16,651 nucleotides of DNA. Source: CAUZJO01 sp963580245 (GTDB lineage Bacteria > Sumerlaeota > Sumerlaeia > MVZB01). Numbering within the stretch: position 1 is the first letter of the stretch; every line of letters starts with the position of its first letter. The DNA is taken from positions 1-16,651 of the forward strand of contig CAUZJO010000107.1 of NCBI GenBank assembly GCA_963580245.1, read 5' to 3'. The translations under genes were made by a program, and so were the position numbers. Below, one piece after another: positions 6,763 to 14,293 of the stretch. The notes under the pieces are model-generated. The model searched no databases, was not told the origin of the DNA, and saw only the letters and a list, made by a program, of their open reading frames with translations.

Positions 6763-8178
6763 TTACTCGGTATCGTATCCGAACAATCGTCGTTCAACGA
6801 TTTGGTTGGCCACGAGTTCGGGGACTTGTTCTTTCCAATCCGTCCGGCCTTCCTTGATCTTGCGGAGCACATCGCGCGAAAAGATACTCAATAACTCCTT
6901 GTCAAAACCCTCCATGCCGACGATGAAGTGGTTTTCGACCAGGTAGCGGTAGAGCAGGCGCAGGTGATGGTCCACGCGCAGGTTCTGGATCGTCTCCAGC
7001 TCACTGGTATTTCGATCGTACATCGGATAGACGTAGAGGGTCACCTTGCCGGAAAAGAGCTTGCCGAAGCACTCGAGGATGCCTCCTTCGAGGTCATCGT
7101 AGTACTTCTCGTTAAAGATGTCCTTGACGTTGGGCACTCCCAGCACGATTCCCATGTTCCGGTTGGTGTAGCGGCGAAAGTAGGCCTGCAACTTGTAGTA
7201 TTGGAGATAGTTCGAGATCATGACGGTGTATCCCAGCGAACCTAGTAGGTCCACGCGCGCCAGGAAGTCCTGATCGTCGATGTCATGCCCCAACATCAAC
7301 TGGGCCATGGTGATCTCGACCAGCGTCATCACTTGCTTGGTGTCCGGTTTATTGGCCCCCAGGAACTGGCGCGACCCGCAATTGATCATGTCGATGTTGA
7401 CCTTGGTGACGGGCCGGAAGCTGCCGCGGATGACCAGTACGTGTTTCTTGTAGAGGACTTCGGAAGCCTGCACGACCTCGCCCGACGGCAGAAACATCAC
7501 CGCTTGCGTAAAGCCCATGTGCACCAGGTAGAGGTTCATCAGCCGGTTCTCGATCTCTTCGAAGTAGGGGCCGCTGAACTTGATCAGGTCGATATCGATC
7601 CGGCTGGAGACCAGGTTGTCCATCAGCGACTCGATCAATTGCTTGGGATCGCGGTAGTGATAGAAAGCCCCATAGATGAGATTGACGCCCAGAATTCCAA
7701 GGGCCTCCTGCTGCTGCTCGGTTTCGTGATCGAGCATATTGACGTGGAGAATGATATCGCTGGGCGGGGCGCCGGGATAAAGCTGAAGCCGGACCCCCAG
7801 CCATCCGTGGCAGTTGGACTTGCGACTGTAGGAAAGGGCCGCCACGGTATCGGCGAAGGCGAAGAACGTGGAGTTCTTGGAGCGGATCTCGGCCAGACGT
7901 TCCACGGTCAGGCTGAACTCGTAGTCCAGCATCTTCATCAGGCGGCCCAGACTGACGTAGCGCCGGTTCTCCTCGGTGCCGTAGATCGCGTCGCTGAACT
8001 GCATGTCGTAGGCCGACATCGATTTGGCGATCGTCCCCGCCGCGCCGCCGGCCCGGAAAAAGAAGCGCGCGACCTCCTGGCCGGCCCCGATCTCGGCGAT
8101 CGTACCGTATTTGCAGGCGTCCAGATTAAGGGTCAGTGCCTTGTGGACGGCTGAGCGTGTGTCCTGTGCTTGATCCAT
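6763..8178 (-). CDS. Conserved cytoplasmic protein of unknown function
   Basis: 471 residues from the start chosen here. I recognise the protein as a conserved family of about 470-490 residues found in several phyla, with blocks KALTLNLDA, GTIAEIGAGQEVAR, KFSGPYFEEIENRLM, EVLYKKHVLVIRGSFRPV, ISNYLQYYKL and a C-terminal RRLFGY. From memory, databases give this family conflicting names (nicotinate-nucleotide adenylyltransferase, TonB-dependent receptor). The sequence supports neither: there is no HxGH nucleotidyltransferase motif, no signal peptide and no membrane segment. Start: a frame from 8301 adds 41 unconserved residues, whereas the ATG at 8176-8178 is preceded by GGAAGG seven bases upstream and begins just before the first conserved block. 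Monocistronic, convergent with lysA. Confidence 0.8.
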   Translation of the reverse strand: MDQAQDTRSAVHKALTLNLDACKYGTIAEIGAGQEVARFFFRAGGAAGTIAKSMSAYDMQFSDAIYGTEENRRYVSLGRLMKMLDYEFSLTVERLAEIRSKNSTFFAFADTVAALSYSRKSNCHGWLGVRLQLYPGAPPSDIILHVNMLDHETEQQQEALGILGVNLIYGAFYHYRDPKQLIESLMDNLVSSRIDIDLIKFSGPYFEEIENRLMNLYLVHMGFTQAVMFLPSGEVVQASEVLYKKHVLVIRGSFRPVTKVNIDMINCGSRQFLGANKPDTKQVMTLVEITMAQLMLGHDIDDQDFLARVDLLGSLGYTVMISNYLQYYKLQAYFRRYTNRNMGIVLGVPNVKDIFNEKYYDDLEGGILECFGKLFSGKVTLYVYPMYDRNTSELETIQNLRVDHHLRLLYRYLVENHFIVGMEGFDKELLSIFSRDVLRKIKEGRTDWKEQVPELVANQIVERRLFGYDTE

Positions 8179-8305
8179 CGCGATGCCTTCCGTGGGGTCG
8201 TCTGTGTCCTTGAAATCCAGTGCTGGTGCGGGATGATGCATCTCACGGGTGCGCAAGATGGTACCCTGTCGGCCGGAGGCACAATCCGATTCCGTTCTCA
8301 TCCTT

Positions 8306-8502
8306 GACCCCGAAGGGGTCGAATGTGATTAGCCGCGGGTGTAAACCCACGGATCTCGGTCCTCATACCACGACAACCCTGGAGGGGTTGAATCGTAACG
8401 TGATGCGGTCTGTTCGACCCCTTCAGGGTCGCGACGTTTTGGGGTCCCACTTCCGGGGGTTGACACCCCCGGCTAATCACATGGCTCCCCTTCAGGGAGC
8501 CA
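8306..8502. repeat. Inverted mosaic of six small hairpins
   Basis: Two arms of about 85 bases face each other around ~8403. Left arm: GACCCC-GAA-GGGGTC (8306-8320); ATGTGATTAGCC (8323-8334); a stem of 8 pairs with one mismatch and loop GTAA (8333-8352); CAACCC-TGGAG-GGGTTG (8374-8390). Right arm, read in reverse: TGGCTCCC/GGGAGCCA with loop CTTCA (8482-8502); the same 12-base core as GGCTAATCACAT (8471-8482); a perfect 8-bp stem CCGGGGGT/ACCCCCGG with loop TGAC (8453-8472); CGACCC-CTTCA-GGGTCG (8415-8431). The order of hairpin, core, hairpin, hairpin is kept while stem bases differ, so stems look compensated. This is a repeat element, not a gene. Confidence 0.85.
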
Positions 8503-8520
8503 GAGAACTGAGTTGTGCTC

Positions 8521-8600
8521 CCAGCCCCTGGGTGTGCATCTCACGGCTCCGTGAAGCACGCCCGGCGCGGGATGCTCCTTGGGGCTGGACTTGCCCCAGG
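8521..8600. repeat. Alternative hairpins upstream of the methyltransferase gene
   Basis: CCAGCCCC (8521-8528) can pair perfectly with GGGGCTGG (8581-8588) across 52 bases. The second segment can instead form a local hairpin, CTTGGGGC (8578-8585) with GCCCCAGG (8593-8600), loop TGGACTT. The two folds exclude each other. The stretch continues the hairpin mosaic and lies 44 bases before the methyltransferase start. TGCATCTCACGG occurs at 8237-8248 and again at 8535-8546, flanking the mosaic as 12-base direct repeats. Confidence 0.5.
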
Positions 8601-8643
8601 TTTGGCTATCATACTCATCGTAGTGCTCGATGCAATACCCGGC

Positions 8644-9177
8644 ATGACGCAACGAGGTTCCCAAATCACAGCCATCTTCCCCGAGCCCCTGTCGCCGCGG
8701 CCCCGCCTGCCGATCCATGTCGTGTTGGACAACCTGCGCAGCGCGTTCAACGTCGGCTCAATCTTCCGCACCTCCGACGCGGGGCTGATCGAGCGCCTGC
8801 ACCTGTGCGGCATGACCCCCTGCCCGCCCCATCCGCGACTGGCGCGCACGGCCTTGGGCGCCGAGGATTATGTGCCGTGGTCCTACGACAAGGAGGCGGC
8901 GACGGCCGTGGATGGCTTGCACGAGCGCGGCATCCCGATCGTGGCCATCGAGGCGGCGGAGGGGACGGTCCCTCACAGCCAATTCGACTGGCCCAGACCC
9001 GTCGCGCTGGTCTTGGGGCATGAGGTGCGCGGGATTCAGCCCCCCGTGCTCGAGCGTTGCGCCGCCGCCGTCCGCGTCCCGATGCTTGGCTACAAAAATA
9101 CGATCAACGTGGCCACCGCTTACGGCGTGGTGCTTTATGAACTCCTACGCCGCTGGGGGGAGCTATCGGCCGAGTGA
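8644..9177 (+). CDS. SpoU/TrmH-family RNA 2'-O-methyltransferase
   Basis: 177 residues from ATG 8644. It belongs to the SPOUT class with a deep trefoil knot, which uses S-adenosylmethionine to methylate ribose 2'-OH in tRNA or rRNA. Motif 1: NLRSAFNVGSIFRTSDA (30-46), with the catalytic-type arginine R32. Motif 2: LVLGHEVRGI (122-131). Motif 3: VPMLGYKNTINVATAYGVVLYE region (145-166), where the usual S-L-N-V-S reads T-I-N-V-A. It lacks the N-terminal substrate domain of RlmB, so it is a minimal catalytic unit of TrmH/TrmL size; the target base cannot be told. The frame is open back to 8515, but those 43 residues fall in the hairpin repeat and are not family-like. No clear ribosome site precedes 8644. 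It converges with the C25 protease gene 79 bases on. Confidence 0.85.
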   Translation: MTQRGSQITAIFPEPLSPRPRLPIHVVLDNLRSAFNVGSIFRTSDAGLIERLHLCGMTPCPPHPRLARTALGAEDYVPWSYDKEAATAVDGLHERGIPIVAIEAAEGTVPHSQFDWPRPVALVLGHEVRGIQPPVLERCAAAVRVPMLGYKNTINVATAYGVVLYELLRRWGELSAE

Positions 9178-9256
9178 GGCCGGCGGAAGACCCACGATGC
9201 GGATCGGGGTGATCTCGGGGTTGCGGACCAGCCGCGCTGGGTCCGTTGCCGCGGTA

Positions 9257-11995
9257 TCACGAGGCACCTTCACCGGCGGAAGACGACTCATCGCTCCCGG
9301 TCATCTCGCTCTCACCCTTATTCTCGTCCTTATCCAACTGTACGGCCCCGATGAAGTCTCCGGTCCCTTGCTGGTTCGTATAGATGACGATACGGTCCGT
9401 TTTAGCGATGTCGGCTTGCTCGGAGGCTTGATACAAAACAGTCCCTTCCCGTTCGGAGAACCGCTGGGCCCACTGGGCTAGGACCGTTTGCTCTTTATCA
9501 ACCAGGAAGCAATCCACCTGGGCCGGTAGGGCGATTTCCTCCGGGAGCTTGTAGTGGAAGGTGACGGATTGGTCATCAGGGTCGAGCTCGGCGCCCTCCA
9601 GTTCCAAATCCGGACGCGGCCAGGTGAATTCAAGCGAAGGGTCTCCCAGCAACAGGAAACGGCCGCCCAGTGAGCGACGCGCAAAACCGTGGATCGAGCG
9701 GACCATGGCGTCGCCCAGTCGGTTGGCCCGCCGTTCATGCATCGCCCTGAAAAGACCATCCAAGAACCGGTAATTGTCGCCGATGTCGCTGCGCGCCGCG
9801 GCGCCGATCACGGCGATGGCGCCTCCCTTCGAGAGGATAAAGGTCTCCCCCATCGTCTGCGAGATGTGTGGATTATCGAAGTTGTTGGTGTAACACGACA
9901 TGGAATAGACCACCGGCAGTTGGTTCACGTTGACCAACTGAGTGACGCTCTTTTGGTCGAACAGATGGAGCGTGAATTCGGAAGGTCGCGCCGTGGGGCC
10001 CAGCTCCCAGATCGTCCCGCCCCCGTGCCCGATGTAAGAGGCGAAAAGGCTTCCCTGGTTAAACTCATCGATGACCCGTTTGCTTATCGTTTCGGCATAA
10101 TCGGGCGCGTCGTTATCCAGGGTGGTCTCGACAAAGCTGGACAGGTAATGGGGTAAGAAGTAGCTTTGGATCATCTCCTCACCGGCGGCCGTGGCCCAAT
10201 TGGGATTTGCGGCGATGGTGAAAAACCTGGCGCGCCACGGTCCGAAGGCGCGTCCGCTTTCGTAGTTGATGATCTTGTTGACAACCAGGCGCGTATCTTC
10301 CTTGGTTTTGACCGACAACCGACCGACGGCCACCTCCGGCCGACCGAAGGGGTCTTCGAAATTGCCAAAGAAATTCTCGTTCACCTCGTCTCCGCTGAAA
10401 ATATAAGCGTAGTTGGGACAGTAGGTCTTGTATTTCGAGATCGACGAGGCATCGCCCACCAACATGACGTAACGCAGTTGAGGCTCGGGCTGGCTTTCAT
10501 GGACGTGGCGGAGGTAATCGCGAAGGGCGTGCGGCGAAGGATACCCGCCCGTCCGTTCATTAAACAAATCGAAGATACTCACCATCGAAACCCGCAACCC
10601 CCGTGAACGCTTCCACTCGACCAATGGCAGCAGCTCTTCCCAAAAGAGCGGATGGGTCAGAATCAGGAGCTCGCAATCGTCGGGCCGGTCGAACAGGCCT
10701 TTGAGTTCAAATCTCCGCATCGGCGGCGCGGTATGGCATCGAGGGTCGGAGACGGCGATCAAGGCCGAAGTCGTCGACGGGTGTTCGATATTCATCACGT
10801 GGTATTTTCGTTCCCCCTCTCCCTCGCTGAAGACTCCCCCGTCCCAGACCGTGAGCGTGTCGGGATCAAAAACCATCGCCTCGGGCGATTTGAATCCGCT
10901 GATGCGGCACTGACGCAGGCCGTGGCGGTCCATTTCGTCTCGAACCAGAAACTCCGCGTAATCATTAACCACCACGCTGGCCTGTTTGAATTCCACGTCA
11001 AACCAATCGAGCATGACGACGTCGATGCTCGATCGCTGAAACAGACGGCCGGTCTCCGAGTCCACGTCCGTCACCAACTCCGACAGGTTTTCTCCGGTCG
11101 GCTGCTCCAGACGGAACGTTACCATATTCAAGTTCCCGTCCCTCTTGAGCGAGGCCGGATCAACGGCGTATTCCATTCGAAGTTCTTCCATCGCACCCCA
11201 TTGATAGTGTTTCGGATTCTGGTCGTTGACGGATATCTCGAGATTATGCCTCCCCTTGCGGGAGACCCCCTGGAATTTGGCCTTGATCGTGATCGGCGGG
11301 TCCAGCAGCGCCCACGGGACCATGAACGGATTGGTCAGGCTGCTGCTGGTGAGTTGGCTGTGTGGGCGCGTCAACTTCGCCCAGTAGATGTAATCCGTTT
11401 GCGACTTTGCGTCAAAGAACTCCCAGAGGTCGTTATCCTCGAAATGATACCGCCCACTGAGCGCGCGGTTGGGGATGACGGGCTGACCGGGGACCGGCAG
11501 CTTTGCCTGGACGGGCCGATAAACGCGCCGGTGTTCCGGCGTGCCGTTGAGGTAGAGCATCAGCGTCTGCGACCGCGGGGCGTAATCGTAATCCATGTTG
11601 ACGAACGTGACCGTATCAAGCTGGCCGCCCTTGGCGAAGAAATAAAGCGCATCATCGGGCCCCATCCTGTCCGGACGCTTCTGCTTCAAATAAAATGGGA
11701 CGGGCCGATCGAAATGGACGAGGGCCAGTTTGGACGGATCGAGCTGTCTCAGATTGAGGCCCAGCCCCTTGAGGTCGACGCCGGTGATTTTGTAGACGCC
11801 GCGTTTGACACAACGGATGCGGACGGCTTCGTTCGGACCCGGCTGGGCCGAAGCCGCCCAGACATGGCCCGTGAAACAAATACTCACGACGACCAGCAAC
11901 CGGGTCGCCAGACCTCCCCATCGCCGCGGCGGGCGGCGTGTTGGACGCGAGACCGCCGGCGGACGTACGATCGACTCTGCGGATACTTCATTCAT
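9257..11995 (-). CDS. Secreted gingipain-like cysteine protease (peptidase C25)
   Basis: 912 residues. A long basic N-terminus (about 1-29) precedes a hydrophobic core (30-46), with cleavage likely near VWAASA (about 50). Residues 50-430 are a beta-rich region found ahead of C25 domains. The caspase-like C25 domain spans about 440-790: LILTH (444-448), VMLVGDAS (510-517), catalytic H657 in SYIGHGGG and catalytic C701 in YSMSCYTNNFD, then GGAIAVIGAA and LGDPSLEFTW near its end. Residues 795-885 form a beta sandwich as in gingipain or PorU C-terminal regions. The end is an acidic Ser/Glu tail without an evident sorting signal. ATG 11995 has GGTAGGTGG about 9 bases upstream. Likely exported proteolysis or maturation of surface proteins; the substrate is unknown. 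Divergent from gmd. Confidence 0.9.
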   Translation of the reverse strand: MNEVSAESIVRPPAVSRPTRRPPRRWGGLATRLLVVVSICFTGHVWAASAQPGPNEAVRIRCVKRGVYKITGVDLKGLGLNLRQLDPSKLALVHFDRPVPFYLKQKRPDRMGPDDALYFFAKGGQLDTVTFVNMDYDYAPRSQTLMLYLNGTPEHRRVYRPVQAKLPVPGQPVIPNRALSGRYHFEDNDLWEFFDAKSQTDYIYWAKLTRPHSQLTSSSLTNPFMVPWALLDPPITIKAKFQGVSRKGRHNLEISVNDQNPKHYQWGAMEELRMEYAVDPASLKRDGNLNMVTFRLEQPTGENLSELVTDVDSETGRLFQRSSIDVVMLDWFDVEFKQASVVVNDYAEFLVRDEMDRHGLRQCRISGFKSPEAMVFDPDTLTVWDGGVFSEGEGERKYHVMNIEHPSTTSALIAVSDPRCHTAPPMRRFELKGLFDRPDDCELLILTHPLFWEELLPLVEWKRSRGLRVSMVSIFDLFNERTGGYPSPHALRDYLRHVHESQPEPQLRYVMLVGDASSISKYKTYCPNYAYIFSGDEVNENFFGNFEDPFGRPEVAVGRLSVKTKEDTRLVVNKIINYESGRAFGPWRARFFTIAANPNWATAAGEEMIQSYFLPHYLSSFVETTLDNDAPDYAETISKRVIDEFNQGSLFASYIGHGGGTIWELGPTARPSEFTLHLFDQKSVTQLVNVNQLPVVYSMSCYTNNFDNPHISQTMGETFILSKGGAIAVIGAAARSDIGDNYRFLDGLFRAMHERRANRLGDAMVRSIHGFARRSLGGRFLLLGDPSLEFTWPRPDLELEGAELDPDDQSVTFHYKLPEEIALPAQVDCFLVDKEQTVLAQWAQRFSEREGTVLYQASEQADIAKTDRIVIYTNQQGTGDFIGAVQLDKDENKGESEMTGSDESSSAGEGAS

Positions 11996-12051
11996 GGATG
12001 AGGGCCACCTACCGGGGCCCGTGAGCGATGAGTGAGGGCTGCCATGACCGC

Positions 12052-12080
12052 ATTATAATTCGCGGACGCGGGCCGAACCA
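12052..12080 (-). promoter_or_regulatory. Candidate promoter of the C25 protease gene
   Basis: On the minus strand a perfect -10 hexamer TATAAT lies at 12057-12052. Seventeen bases further upstream, TGGTTC (12080-12075) is only a poor -35. Transcription would start near 12045, leaving a leader of about 50 bases before the ATG. Confidence 0.5.
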
Positions 12081-12094
12081 GAGGAATTTGCGAC

Positions 12095-12116
12095 AGCGGC
12101 CCCTCTTGGGGGCGCT
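12095..12116. other. GC-rich hairpin between divergent promoters
   Basis: AGCG (12095-12098) pairs with CGCT (12113-12116), then a G-G mismatch, then CCCC (12100-12103) with GGGG (12108-12111) around loop TCTT. It resembles the CCCC-loop-GGGG hairpins of the mosaic at 8306-8502 and may be a single related unit, or an operator-like site. The rest of 12001-12262 holds only the two promoters. Confidence 0.35.
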
Positions 12117-12178
12117 TCTTGATATCGCAACGATCCGGTTCCGCCTGCTCTCAATATTCGATTTGCATATGTGTCCGT

Positions 12179-12206
12179 ATTGGTGAATGATAAAGAATCG
12201 TATAAA
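12179..12206 (+). promoter_or_regulatory. Candidate promoter of the gmd operon
   Basis: TATAAA at 12201-12206 is a good -10 hexamer in a locally AT-rich stretch. The possible -35 boxes are imperfect: TATTGG at 12178-12183 with 17-base spacing, or TTGGTG at 12180-12185 with 15. A small GGGG-CGACT-CCCC hairpin follows at about 12213-12225, inside the expected leader of gmd. Confidence 0.4.
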
Positions 12207-12262
12207 GAACCAGGGGCGACTCCCCGGGCTCTTCCCAAGATGATGCAAGACTTTCGCATACC

Positions 12263-13267
12263 ATGACCAAAAAAGCACTGATCACGGGTATCACGGGGCA
12301 GGACGGTTCCTATCTGGCCGAATTCCTGCTCGAAAAGGGTTACGAGGTCTATGGGATTGTCCGCCGGACTAGTTCGATGAGTCGCGGCCGGATCGATCAC
12401 CTGCGCGGCGGGGCCTGGGGTGATCAGATCCACCTGATCTACGGCGACCTCGGCGACGCCAGCCGGCTGGCCAGGATCATCCGCATGGTGCGCCCCGACG
12501 AAATCTACAACCTGGGTGCCCAAAGTCACGTGCAGATCAGCTTCGAGATCCCCGAATATACGATGGATACCGTGCTGATGGGGACGGTCCGAGTGCTCGA
12601 GGCGCTACGCGGCGCGGGGCTTGAGGCGCGCTTCTATCAGGCCTCCAGCAGCGAGATGTATGGCCGGGTCGTCGAGACGCCCCAGACCGAGCTCACCCCC
12701 TTCCGTCCGCGCAGTCCCTACGCCGTGGCCAAGGTCGCGGCCCACCATATCACCGTCAACTATCGCGAGAGCTACGAGATGTTCGCCTGTTCGGGCATCC
12801 TGTTCAATCACGAATCGCCCCGGCGCGGCGAGAACTTCGTGACCCGGAAAATCACCCGCGGCGTGGCCGAGATCAAGAAGGGACATCGCGAAAAGCTCAA
12901 GCTGGGCAACCTGGACGCCAGCCGCGACTGGGGCTTCGCGGGCGATTACGTCGAGGCAATGTGGCTGATGCTCCAGCAAGACCGGCCCGAGGATTACGTG
13001 ATCGCCACCGGCGAGAGCCACTCGGTGCGCGAGTTTCTGAATGAAGCGTTTGGCGCGGTCGATTTGGATTGGGAACAGTACGTCGAGGTCGACCCCAGTC
13101 TGTTCCGCCCGTCCGAGGTTGAGATCCTTATGGGCGATGCCTCGAAGGCGCGCCGCCAATTGGGCTGGGAACCCAAGGTCGGTTTCAAGGAACTGGTGCG
13201 GATGATGGTTGAGTCTGATCTGGCCGCGCTTCAGGATAAAATCGGGACCGGCGAGCGGGGGGCCTGA
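12263..13267 (+). CDS. gmd: GDP-mannose 4,6-dehydratase
   Basis: 334 residues, normal length. This NADP-dependent short-chain dehydrogenase converts GDP-D-mannose to GDP-4-keto-6-deoxy-D-mannose, the precursor of GDP-fucose, GDP-rhamnose or GDP-perosamine for surface glycans. Visible: the nucleotide-binding TGITGQDGSYL (9-19), the RRTSS NADP-phosphate site (34-38), and the catalytic set S129, E131 in QASSSEMYG with Y153 and K157 in SPYAVAKVAAH. NHESPRRGENFVTRK (182-196) is diagnostic of the family. No second enzyme (fucose synthase or reductase) is next to it, so the end sugar is unknown. First gene of a same-strand run of three; 60 bases to the next. Confidence 0.95.
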   Translation: MTKKALITGITGQDGSYLAEFLLEKGYEVYGIVRRTSSMSRGRIDHLRGGAWGDQIHLIYGDLGDASRLARIIRMVRPDEIYNLGAQSHVQISFEIPEYTMDTVLMGTVRVLEALRGAGLEARFYQASSSEMYGRVVETPQTELTPFRPRSPYAVAKVAAHHITVNYRESYEMFACSGILFNHESPRRGENFVTRKITRGVAEIKKGHREKLKLGNLDASRDWGFAGDYVEAMWLMLQQDRPEDYVIATGESHSVREFLNEAFGAVDLDWEQYVEVDPSLFRPSEVEILMGDASKARRQLGWEPKVGFKELVRMMVESDLAALQDKIGTGERGA

Positions 13268-13327
13268 GATCATTCGCGAGCGAACGGCATTTCTCCGCCG
13301 CGAGCCCAATGGGTGGGGTCTCAAGCC

Positions 13328-14293
13328 GTGAAACCCCCGGCGTTCGTCCACGTGGACCTGGACGGCTTGTGGACGCTTGCCCGCTGCTATGGCTATCCCG
13401 ACCAAGACAGTTTCGATGACGACGCCGTCTTCACAACCGGTCTTCCCCGCCTGATCGAGTTGCTTGACGATTTGGAACTGCGGGCGACGTTTTTCATGTC
13501 CGGGCGCGACCTGGAGTATCCGGCCAAGAAGGACGCGGTGCGGCGGCTCATCGCAGACGGTCACGAACCCGCTAGCCACGGTTGGGGCCATGACCTGGAT
13601 TACGGGCGATGGGACGTTGAGGAGTTGGGCACCGTGCTGGAGCGAACCAATCAGGCGATCGAGCAGGCGACCGGGCAGCGGCCGACGGGGTTCCGGGCAC
13701 CGGGTTACTCGGTCAGCCCGGGAGTGCTTCAAGCTTGCGTGAACGCTGGTTTGCGCTACGACGGGTCGGTGCTGCCGACCCCGTGGGGGCCGATCTTGCA
13801 CCGCCTGGCCAACGGCCTGCGCCGCCGCGTTCAGGCCGAACTGGGCCTGGCCAAGCCCGCGCTTGAAGTGGGTGTCACGGGCCAATACCAGAGCGCATGG
13901 AGCGGCCGGACAGGCTGGGTTGAGGTCGGGCCGGGAGCGCGACGGATCTTTTGCCTGCCGTTGGTTGTCTCGCCGTGGCTGCGCTTGCCGGTGCACGCGA
14001 GCTTGGGCATGCTGATGGGAGCCGCGCGGGTCCGGGGCGCATTGCGCGTGCTAGCAAGGCGCGGCGCGCCGATCACGTATCTGTTGCATGGGGTAGACAC
14101 CTTGGGCCGCGAAGACCTGGAAGGACGGCTGCCGCGCTGTCTGCTCAGCTCCCAGGGGTTTCGCATGCCGCTCAAGCCGAAGATCGACTTCCTGCGCTCC
14201 GTGTTGACCGAGCTCAAACACATCGCCGACGTGCAATTGAGCGTGGATTGGCTGCGGAAGTCGTATCCGACCGAACTGGAGGCGAACGAATGA
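13328..14293 (+). CDS. Polysaccharide deacetylase (NodB / CE4 type)
   Basis: 321 residues from GTG 13328. A metal-dependent NodB-fold deacetylase is indicated by the D-x-D motif HVDLDG (D10, D12), the metal-binding SHGWGHD (H84, H88; H-x3-H), FRAPGYS (122-128), YDGSV (144-148), and LLHGVD near the end. No signal peptide or membrane segment is seen, so it probably acts in the cytoplasm or on a lipid-linked sugar, as do deacetylases in exopolysaccharide clusters. Start choice: GGTGGGG lies about 9 bases before GTG 13328, while the alternative GTG at 13313 has no ribosome site. Its stop overlaps the next gene by ATGA at 14290, and gmd is upstream, so the three are probably one transcript linked to glycan synthesis. 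The acetylated substrate is unknown. Confidence 0.85.
   Translation: MKPPAFVHVDLDGLWTLARCYGYPDQDSFDDDAVFTTGLPRLIELLDDLELRATFFMSGRDLEYPAKKDAVRRLIADGHEPASHGWGHDLDYGRWDVEELGTVLERTNQAIEQATGQRPTGFRAPGYSVSPGVLQACVNAGLRYDGSVLPTPWGPILHRLANGLRRRVQAELGLAKPALEVGVTGQYQSAWSGRTGWVEVGPGARRIFCLPLVVSPWLRLPVHASLGMLMGAARVRGALRVLARRGAPITYLLHGVDTLGREDLEGRLPRCLLSSQGFRMPLKPKIDFLRSVLTELKHIADVQLSVDWLRKSYPTELEANE

Noticed and set aside
8220..9023. 267-codon open frame on the plus strand
   Set aside because: It runs through the hairpin repeat and then out of frame across the methyltransferase gene, with no motif of its own.
9180..9284. Twelve-base direct repeat CCGGCGGAAGAC (9180-9191, 9273-9284) around the convergent ends of the methyltransferase and protease genes
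   Set aside because: Short, in GC-rich sequence, no inverted ends between the copies, and no insert-like content; chance or local slippage is enough.
10652..12001. 449-codon open frame on the plus strand
   Set aside because: It lies fully antisense to the C25 protease gene, shows no recognisable motif and is explained by GC-rich codon structure of the real gene.
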